Made by a program: the position numbers and the translations under genes
Shown here: positions 56,601 through 64,000 of the stretch, one piece after another
Layout: each line of letters starts with the position of its first letter
How positions within the stretch are numbered: position 1 is the stretch's first letter
Notes under the pieces: model-generated
The model's database searches: none
Seen by the model: the letters and a program-made list of their open reading frames with translations, nothing else
What the model was told of the DNA's origin: nothing
NCBI RefSeq assembly: GCF_032854445.1
Contig: NC_088303.1
Coordinates: 31,287,265-31,351,264 of the forward strand
Reading direction: 5' to 3'
Length of the DNA: 64,000 bases
DNA from: Liolophura sinensis
Taxonomy: Eukaryota > Mollusca > Polyplacophora > Chitonida > Chitonidae

Positions 56601-59600
56601 TTGATTCATCCCCGGACATTGCACTTTCCTCCACCCATAAAATTGGAGGCCATTGTATAGGTGAAAAATTCTTGGCTTCATGACATACCTTAATTCTTCA
56701 GAGTGGCTTCATGACATACCCTAATTTTTCATAGTGGCTTCATGACATACCCTAATTCTTCAGAGTGGCTTCATGACATACCCTAATTCTTCAGAGTGGC
56801 TTCATGACATACCCTAATTCTTCAGAGTGGCTTCATGACATACCCTAATTTTTCATAGTGGCTTCATGACATACCCTAATTCTTCAGAGTGGCTTCATGA
56901 CATACCCTAATTCTTCAGAGTGGCTTCATGACATACCCTAATTCTTCAGAGTGTCTTCATGACATACCCTAATTCTTCAGAGTGGCTTCATGACATACCC
57001 TAATTCTTCAGAGTGGCTTCATGACATACCCTAATTCTTCAGAGTGGCTTCATGACATACCCTAATTCTTCAGAGTGGCTTCATGGCGCACCCTAATTCT
57101 TTAACCTTTTTAGCTGCCCCTTCAACCAATATTTTGAAATATTCTGAAAGAACTATGAGGTGTTGAGAAATAATTTTCACAGTTCAATGAAGCCAACATC
57201 TGTAATGACATAAACAAATCCTTTTTTGCATTCTTTTCATATTAATTGTATGTATAAATTGAGAAGGTTGAAGATTTGCTGTATACATATACATGTAATT
57301 CAGGTCTACTGTGAAGCATTGTTAAGTACGACAATAATCCCCAATCACTCACTCTCTCAAATTTACTATTGTTGTATACGTGTAGATATCCTTGACACAG
57401 TGTTCTGATTTCCTTGTAGTGTCTCATAGGTGGGGATGTCAAAGTGCCACACTAATGGAGAATCACATGTCATTGATGACGTTAGGGTAAAGCCTGGGGT
57501 CAGGATTGGTCGCCAGAGAGCAGACACAGAACCCAGTATGACGGACACAGTCTCTGACGTCACTAGCAGGAGAGCTGTGAAGGGCAGGGCCAGCAAAAAC
57601 AGGTTAGTTATATAGGATAGATGAAACTCTTGGTTTTTATTTCTTCATTAATATGGAGATTATGATTATTAAAGTACACACCAAATTCTCAGCTTTCTTC
57701 TTGAAGCGTGAAAACGTCTTTAACGTTTTTTCCCTGTCCAGAAATTAAGTACACTGCTATGGTGATGTCCAAAACAACTTTGTTGGGCAGAGTGTCCAAA
57801 TTGTGGGGGCAAAGCTGGTCCTGTCTTCCCAGCATGTTCATCTATGATGTCATTTTTAGATATGTCCTACTGCTGACAGAAAATATGCTTAAAATGGAGG
57901 TGTTATTAAGGAATATAAGCTAGGCCTCAAAATGAACTTTTTTCATTTTTTTCTTTGGCTTACCCTTTTTCAGTTTCCTTTAAACCATACTCTTCATTGT
58001 TAAGTAGCTATTCATGGCTCCTTTAAACACCTGTCAAATAAATTAGTAGACATAAACTATGCATATTATATGAAATGATGTGTCAAGAGGTCTTAAACTG
58101 AAAGTACAGGATACAATTTTAGCTTCATGTATTTTGGAGCTAGAGGAACATTTTGGTGAATGTGCGCCTCAGAAGATGCTTTATGTGACATTTAAACGTT
58201 GCCAAATAACTACAATGTTTTATTATTTTTGATATAGAATCTGTTAAATAGACTAAAATCACCATTTTGATATCACAAGAGCAGTTTCATAACATTGTAA
58301 GTTATTGATCTCTATATAACAAATGTGTTACCTGGAATTGTTTCTTTTTAAGAAAAAGTTTGAAGTCCCAAGCTGTGTACTGTATGAACGTGCAGTCATC
58401 TTGGCTCCATTATCCATGTTTGTTTGAAGTTGACACTTGTCTGTTTTATTTTCAGAAAGACACGATCTCTCTATGGAGTGAGCCCGAACTGTAACTTTGG
58501 TCCAAAAGGCATTTTAGAAAGTTGCGAGACTACTGTGTGAGTATCATTATTTTTCATTTGTATACTATTAAGAAAAAATTGAGAATATTCCAGTTTGTGT
58601 TGATATTTTACGAAAATACGATTATATAAATGAATAATGCCAAGTGCACACAGACAGCATTTGTTCTCAAGAATAGGGTTTTCGTTATCTAGGCCAGTAT
58701 CCATCTCTGTTTGCTTCGCCAACAAAAAATGTTGAATTTTGCTTTCTTTCTATGAATTTTGACCATCTATGTTTGCTCTGCCGGAATCATTAAAAACGGC
58801 CATTTAACATTGCTTATCAGCAGGTTACCAATATTCCAAATCATTTGAGACCAGGATTTGAAAATCCCCATTCCAGCGACAAATGTTGTTCATGTGCACA
58901 GGGTGTTTAGGCATGTTAGGAACAGAGTTAGACTGTTCATGACTTACCTGAATCTAGTGAAAACACACCAATACTGGCATGAATGTGATAGGAGTACATT
59001 TCCCCGCATCAAATATATCTATGTTGTCGATTACATGGTTATCTTTTTAAAGATACTGAATATTGGTTGTTGTGGCTTAATCATGCTGAATATCTCCTGT
59101 TCATTTTAATAGTATATTTGCATATGAATGATTTGTGTGTATCTAAAAAAAAAAGGTTGATTTGAAGATCATTAGTCATGTTCTGTAACATTGTCAGTGA
59201 CCTGACTTAATATCAACCATCATGGTTATATGAACTTTGCAAATATTTTGAAATATTCATTGCTAACCTTTAGCATGTCAGTATATATGTATGATAAAAT
59301 CGTTTTGATCCTCAACTTTTGTATTTAGCTCTTAGCCCTTCTGTGATTAGGCTGATTTGGGTTACGAATATATGAAAAAGACATAGCCTCTAAATACATG
59401 TAGATAGTTATTGTATACGTGTAAGTATCTTGGGGTGTTGGAAAGTCTGTGGTTTGGTGTGAGAATTATTTAAAGGCAGAGAAAACACTAAAATAAAGTA
59501 TTTATCAGATGAAAGACAATTAAACACGGTCCAGGAAAATAGTTCGATTTACTTTTTTGATTCAAAAATGGATTTAAAACATACGATTCTGTGGTGGTCT

Positions 59601-61792
59601 GTTGGGACCCAAAGGGTGTCATTGGTGTCACAGCAGTATTTTTGGTTTGAAATAGTTCATTTCAAGGTCCATTTGTTAAATGCATTTATAGCTCAAAATG
59701 AGGATGCGTTGTGAATCATGAAATATAACAATCTATGTATGTCAAGCTGAAGTAACATAACTGGTCCTAATATGGTCACAAAAGGCCACCGTAGAATCCA
59801 AAGTTTTAAATGCATTTTACTGGGTCGAAAAATATTTTGAAAAAAAAATTCAAACAGTTTTCCATGACAGTATTTAATGGTTTTTCATCTGACATCTTCT
59901 TCCTGCTAGTGTGTTCTTTGCCCTTAAATAAAGATACTTTAGCCAAGTCAGCTTGTTCAGCTTCCTTCAGGGATACAGGGGAGACTACTCCTACAGCCAT
60001 TGGTACTGAGATACAGTGGTTTATGTCATGTACAACCTACCAGCCATTTAATGTGAGATAGAATTGAACATTGAGTGTTTATGTTTTTCCATATTTTAAT
60101 AGCGATGGTATCAGAGTTTTATCAAAAGTTAACATTGCTGTTTACAATTATGTATTCAGGGTTGTCTCAAAAATGAATGTTGTTGCTGTTTACTGTTAAT
60201 CAGGTTTGTCTCAAAAATGAACATTGTTGCTTTGTACTGTTATGTATTCAGGGTTGTCTCAAGAAAAAAACATTGTTGCTCTGTAGTGCTATGTACTCAG
60301 TTATGAGTTTATCAAGTTTATTTCTGATTGGTTAGGCTGTTCCATAAAACCTTACCACTTCAGAACCTGCCTCAGAATTTGTATGCTCTCTTGTAATCAT
60401 TTACATGAGAACAGTTGTATATCCTCAATCACATGACAACATTTAGGTATCTGTATTCGCAGAACAACAGTTGTATTATTCAATACATCCTCATTCATAT
60501 GAGAAAATATAGATATATCCTCTCTTACATGAAAACAGTTGTATATCCTCATTCACATGAGAATGGTTGTGTATCTTTATTCAAATCACAATAATGCTCA
60601 TATCCATGAGAACAGTTGTATATGCTCACAATAGTTGTATATCCTCATTTACATGAGAACAGCTGTATATCCTCATTCACATCACAAGAGTTGTGTATCC
60701 TCATTCACATCACAAGAGTTGTTTTTCCTCATTCACAACACATCAATTGTATATCCTCATTTACAACACAAGAGTTATATATCCTCATTCACATCACATC
60801 AATTGTATATCCTCATTTACAACACAAGAGTTATATATCCTCATTCACATCACACCAGTTGTGTATCCTCATTCACATCACACCAGTTGTGTATCCTCAT
60901 TCACATCACAAGAGTTATATATCCTCATTCACATCACAAGAGTTATATATCCTCATTCACATCACAACTGTTGTATAGCCTCATTCACATCACAACCTGC
61001 TGATGGTTGTGGGTTCCCCCCCGGGCTCTGCCTGGTTTCCTCTCACCATAACGCTTAACCTGATAAAAATTATAAACACCAAGCTGGATTTTTTTTTACC
61101 CAAAAATGATAAAAAAAAATTTTTATTGTTTTCATAAACATATCACTTAATTTAATCGTGGAATCTCATGAATGAAAAAATAGCAAATAATTATGCTAGT
61201 GAATAGGCTTGCTCTGAATTACCTCCCTTGTTACAAGACAGCGACTATGACGTAATGCAAGATTAGTTTTGGAGGTGTGAGAAGTGGGACCTTGCCTGTT
61301 AAAATGTGCAGTATGTGGGGTATGTCATGACAGTCACAAAGATCTTTAAGGCAACAGTATGCAAATAAAAAAAAACATATCTGCCTTTGGGAGTCACAGA
61401 AATGTCAAGATATTTTGGGTGATGACTTGAAGTCCATGTTTTTCAGCTTTTCTATTTAATAAGAGTCATAAAATTATGTCCAAATAGATTAAAAAATACA
61501 TATCCTGGGTTTATCCTGGACTTTGCAGATAAGTTTATAAAATTAATATCTTATCTTAAAGGTAGATCATCAAGTAGCTTATGCCGCTTTAACTCTGAAA
61601 CTTTCCACTAGCCATTTTCTGTGGGTAACCCCAGCTTACTCCTAAAAACACACCTTTTAAACGGGAGAGTGACCTCAAGGGAAGCAATTTGGTGTGGGCT
61701 TGTTGTTATTAGAATTCCTTCTGACGACCTAAAAGAGTCATATTTTTACAGGATGAGCTGGCTCATGATGACTTTTCTATGTACAAAATATG
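53682..61792 (+). CDS. Unrecognised protein-coding gene, 5' part (seven candidate exons)
   Basis: Seven exons join in phase: 53682-53756, 54722-54779, 55366-55445, 57430-57602, 58456-58536, 59971-60052 and 61752-61792. The sum is 590 nt, about 196 codons. The start reads MDVQENIDDRISSLNSEQDE; later exons contain KLYGSLATQSKLCSFINWTN, a basic, S/T-rich segment (VIDDVRVKPGVRIGRQRA), KTRSLYGVSPNCNFGPKGIL, EIQWFMSCTTYQPFN and DELAHDDFSMYKIW. I do not recognise the family. The FINWT...RVAL piece faintly recalls the start of the VHL beta domain, but nothing downstream supports that. Exon phases fitting without adjustment is the main support. Exon 2 has an atypical donor and is the least certain. 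No stop or terminal exon is seen before the window ends. Confidence 0.5.
54000..54165 (+). repeat. Minisatellite, ~57 bp x 3
   Basis: 'atctgactgccgttgtagc' and 'gtgaaaatttgttgactata' 'gctttaaacaact' recur three times. It is in the first intron of the unknown gene. Confidence 0.85.
54236..54279 (+). repeat. SINE-A tail fragment
   Basis: 'cctgagtatgttgtaaaaca' 'ccaataaaataaataaat' only. Confidence 0.5.
55366..55445 (+). CDS. Unknown gene, candidate exon 3
   Basis: A pyrimidine-rich tract and CTCCTTCAG precede 55366, and CTGCAG|GTATAAG follows. In phase 1 the exon reads KLYGSLATQSKLCSFINWTN then HRVALQ, mixed polar and hydrophobic residues as in a folded domain. The phase 0 reading is also open but looks less protein-like. 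Confidence 0.45.
56672..57105 (+). repeat. Minisatellite, 31 bp x ~14, very homogeneous
   Basis: The unit 'gtggcttcatgacataccct' 'aattcttcaga' repeats about 14 times, most copies identical. Two variant units share 'tttttcata', suggesting array-internal duplication. It follows a SINE-D tail fragment (56610-56675). Confidence 0.95.
57430..57602 (+). CDS. Unknown gene, candidate exon 4
   Basis: The acceptor is TGTCTCATAG and the donor AACAG|GTTAGT. The only reading that stays open across the whole exon (phase 0 in, phase 2 out) gives 57 codons rich in Arg, Lys, Ser and Thr, typical of a disordered, possibly phosphorylated segment. GC content is visibly higher than in the flanking AT-rich introns. 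Confidence 0.6.
58456..58536 (+). CDS. Unknown gene, candidate exon 5
   Basis: TTTTATTTTCAG precedes and TACTGT|GTGAGT follows, both strong splice sites. In the phase set by the previous exon it reads KTRSLYGVSPNCNFGPKGIL then ESCETTV. Two cysteines and the PNCNFGPKG stretch look conserved in style but match nothing I can name. Confidence 0.6.
59971..60052 (+). CDS. Unknown gene, candidate exon 6
   Basis: The acceptor is GCTTCCTTCAG and the donor TTTAAT|GTGAGA. It reads DTGETTPTAIGTEIQWFMSC then TTYQPFN and ends in phase 0, matching the next candidate exon. A shorter form ending at an internal GTACTG is possible but would break phase with exon 7. Confidence 0.55.
60130..60300 (+). repeat. 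Imperfect tandem repeat, ~60 bp x 3
   Basis: 'gttgtctcaaaaatgaacat' 'tgttgctttgtactgttatg' 'tattcag' recurs three times with indels. Confidence 0.75.
60417..60992 (+). repeat. Minisatellite, 28 bp, ~15-20 copies
   Basis: The unit 'tgtatatcctcattcacatc' 'acaagagt' is regular from about 60610 to 60990 and degenerate before that. Because 28 is not a multiple of three and the unit lacks stops, three overlapping frames of about 120 codons are open; none is a gene. Confidence 0.9.
60993..61075 (+). repeat. SINE-A fragment
   Basis: 'caacctgctgatggttgtgg' 'gttcccccccgggctctgcc' 'tggtttcctctcaccata', then degraded. It directly follows the 28-bp array. Confidence 0.65.
61752..61792 (+). CDS. Unknown gene, candidate exon 7 (41 nt)
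   Basis: A small exon between CATATTTTTACAG and GTAATA. It reads DELAHDDFSMYKIW, continuing exon 6 in phase. The short length lowers certainty; the support is the strong acceptor and the protein-like composition. Confidence 0.4.
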
Positions 61793-61849
61793 GTAATATT
61801 TCTATCAATCCATGGAATTAGTCAACAACATTGAGGAGGTGGTACGGTT

Positions 61850-62240
61850 TTTAATCCCATGAGGTGGCGCTGATGTGAAGTAGGACCTCGAGTCATTGTT
61901 ACATCAACATTTCAGGGACCGGTAGATCCAGGATCAAACCTTGATCGAGTCACACCTAAGACTTTTAAAGAGGAAGTTGTAACTTGGTGTTCAGCATGAA
62001 GGGGATAGTGCAACGACTGTTTGACCCGTATCAGTTTAATGGCTCGGGCAGGGCGGCTTACTTGCCTTTGGTAAGTCGTCTCAGTGGAGCAGCTCTAAAT
62101 AAAAGAGCGGTTGAAATCCGTCCTGCAACAAGGAGGCACATTACACTATACACGGACCCTAAGGATTCCTTCGTCGTCATATGACTGAAAAATTGTTGAG
62201 TACGACATTAAACCCCAAGCACGCACTCACTCACTCAACA
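61850..62240 (+). repeat. SINE-C
   Basis: Body 'gacccgtatcagtttaatgg' 'ctcgggcagggcggcttact', 'aaatccgtcctgcaacaagg' and 'ccttcgtcgtcatatgactg', then 'gttgagtacgacattaaacc' 'ccaagcacgcactcactcac'. This 3' end is a common pattern of molluscan dispersed repeats. An apparent exon inside it (from 61984) is therefore discounted. Confidence 0.65.
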
Positions 62241-62639
62241 TTTCATTGTAGTGTAACGTCTACACCGCTGCAGTGTATCAGTTTGTATTGTTGCATTTTA
62301 CTGTGTTTAATGTGACATCACCATGAGCTTTGAAAGAGACATGTGATGTCAATAAAATGACAGGTCCCCATTCTGATTAGCCACAGCTAGGTGTACTGAA
62401 TCAACCACCTCAAGGTCATCACCATGAGGAGCTGGACATATCAAAACAGTTTCACCCCTGAAAGTAGGGGAACCACAGTATGGGCTTGTTTATCCGTGAA
62501 AGGTGTTACGCTTGGCTGGCTCTCCTCCACAACATACCACAGTGATTTGGCACAGACCAGAAGGTGTGACAAGCTTGTTTATAACTGTCATGTACTAGGG
62601 TTCATGCACTATCCCATTCGAGGCCCATTTACTAGCTCC

Positions 62640-64000
62640 TGTTTTGTGGAGCTGCAGCTGTGACTTACTCCAGTTATGTCTAGCTCTGGTTATGTCTAGA
62701 TTGAATTGCTCTTAGCTTCAGTTGTGTGTGTCTCCAACTGTGCCTAGCTCTTACTTTGTCTTGCTCAGGCCGTGTCTTGTTCTGGCTATGGCTCGCTCTA
62801 GTTGAAGTTGTGTCTATTTTTGGTTATGTCAGCATCTACTGTGTCTCGCTCTAGTTGTGCCAAAATCCTGTTGCTCTTAGCTCCAGCTGTGTGTGTCTTC
62901 AGCTGTGCCTAGCTCTTACTGTGTCTTGCTCAGGCTGTGTCTTGTTCTAACTGTGCCTAGCTCTGGTCATGTCTAGTTGAAGTTGTGTCTATCTTTGGTT
63001 ATATCCAGCTTCTGTGTCTAGATCCTGTTGTTCTTAGCTCCAGCTGTGTGTATCTGCAGCTGTGCCTAGCTCTTACTGTGTCTTGTTCTGGCTGTGGCTA
63101 GCTCTGGTCATGTCTAGTTGAAGTTGTGTCTATTTTTGGTTATATCCAGCTTCTGTGTCTAGATCCTGTTGTTTCTAGCTCCAGCTGTGTGTGTCTCCAG
63201 CTGTGCCTAGCTCTTACTTTGTCTTGCTCATGCTGTGTCTTGTTCTGACTGTGGCTAGCTCTGGTCATGTCTAGTTGAAGTTGAGTCTATCTTTGGTTTT
63301 ATCCAGCTTCTACTGTGTCTAGATCCTGTTGTTTCTAGCTCCAGCTGTGTGTATCTGCAGCTGTGCCTAGCTCTTACTGTGTCTTGCTCAGGCTGTGTCT
63401 TGTTCTGGTTATTGCTACCTCAGGTCATGTCTAGTTGAAGTTGAGCCTATCTTTGGTTTTATCCAGCTTCTACTGTGTCTAGATCCTGTTGTTTCTAGCT
63501 CCAGATGTGTGTATCTCCAGCTGTGCCTAGCTTTTATTGTGTCTTGCTCAGGCTATGTCTTGTTCTGACTGTGGCTAGCTCTGGTTATATCCAGCTGTAG
63601 CTTTGGTTATGTCCAGCTTCTACTGTGTCAAGTTTCAGTTGGATGCTAGATGCTGTTGTTTTTAGCTCCAACTGTGTGTATATCCAGCTGTGCCTAGCTC
63701 TGGCTGTGTCTTGCTCTGGTTGTGTCCAGCTTTAGCTTTGGTTATGTCCAGCTTCAACTGTGTCAAGTTTCCATTGGATGCTAGATGCTGTTGTTTTTAG
63801 CTCCAACTGTGTGTATATCCAGCTGTGCCTAGCTCTGGCTGTGTCTTGCTCTGGTTGTGTCCAGCTTTAGCTTTGGTTATGCCCAGCTTCAACTGTGTCA
63901 AGTTTCCATTGGATGCTACATGTATATGCTGTTGTTTTTAGCTCCAACTGTGTGTATATCCAGCTGTGCCTAGCTCTGGCTGTGTCTTGGCCTGGCTGTG
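62640..64000 (+). repeat. Higher-order tandem repeat, ~135-167-bp units of a ~12-bp motif
   Basis: Short motifs like 'ctgtgtctagctctggt' make up larger units marked by 'agatcctgttgtt' or 'agatgctgttgtt', at about 62863, 63021, 63162, 63322, 63482, 63649, 63784 and 63925. The last units are nearly identical, and the array continues past the window end. Confidence 0.9.

Noticed and set aside
60616-61058. Three overlapping 120-122-codon frames
   Set aside because: They are products of the 28-bp minisatellite, all reading the same cyclic peptide.
61984-62184. Apparent exon with good TTCAG and GTAAGT borders, phase-compatible with the unknown gene
   Set aside because: It lies in the body of SINE-C, whose tail is clear downstream.
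1-64000. Search for CRISPR arrays, operons, integrated viral genes and rRNA genes
   Set aside because: None seen; the regularly spaced repeats are eukaryotic minisatellites without spacer structure.

Overview
The window is nuclear DNA from an animal, most likely a marine mollusc; another lophotrochozoan such as a brachiopod cannot be excluded. It is AT-rich, with short exons in long GT-AG introns, no operons, and many tRNA-derived SINEs and minisatellites. Open frames rarely exceed 100 codons because they are exons, repeats or chance.

The main content is a complete chordin gene on the minus strand (about 40.1-13.4 kb). I could join 23 coding exons by eye, from an ATG at 39833 to a TAG at 13435. 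Every junction is GT-AG and phase-consistent, giving 924 residues. The order is signal peptide, CR1, four CHRD domains, CR2, CR3, linker, CR4 and a short tail, the same as in vertebrate chordin. All four CR (VWC) domains keep ten cysteines. Chordin is the secreted BMP antagonist of dorsoventral patterning, cut by tolloid/BMP1 proteases. A poly(T) tract just upstream of the first coding exon reads as the polypyrimidine tract of a 5'UTR intron, so the promoter probably lies at 40.1-40.8 kb.

A second, unrecognised gene probably runs on the plus strand from about 53.7 kb. Seven small exons (53682-61792) are phase-compatible, five of them with good splice sites. It is divergent from chordin and has no stop codon within the window. 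Between the two genes (about 41-53.6 kb) lie SINEs, an inverted-repeat element with ~145-bp arms (52081-52774), a foldback family around 42.6-48.6 kb, and minisatellites.

The first 13.4 kb, left of the chordin stop codon, shows no convincing gene: diverged SINEs, two short tandem duplications and one weak possible exon fragment at 1.3-1.6 kb. The right end (56.6-64 kb) is rich in tandem repeats: a 31-bp minisatellite, a 28-bp minisatellite that opens all three plus frames, and a ~135-167-bp higher-order repeat that runs off the window.

At least four SINE-like families are visible. SINE-A has a tRNA-like head, a body ending in a 'tacggcgtaaaacaccaatcaaa' type 3' end and an (AAAT)n tail. SINE-B has a tRNA-like head and a tail leading into (ACAT)n. 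SINE-C has a tail like 'cattaaaccccaagca' plus (CACT)n. SINE-D has a SINE-A-like head and a different body. Family letters are mine.
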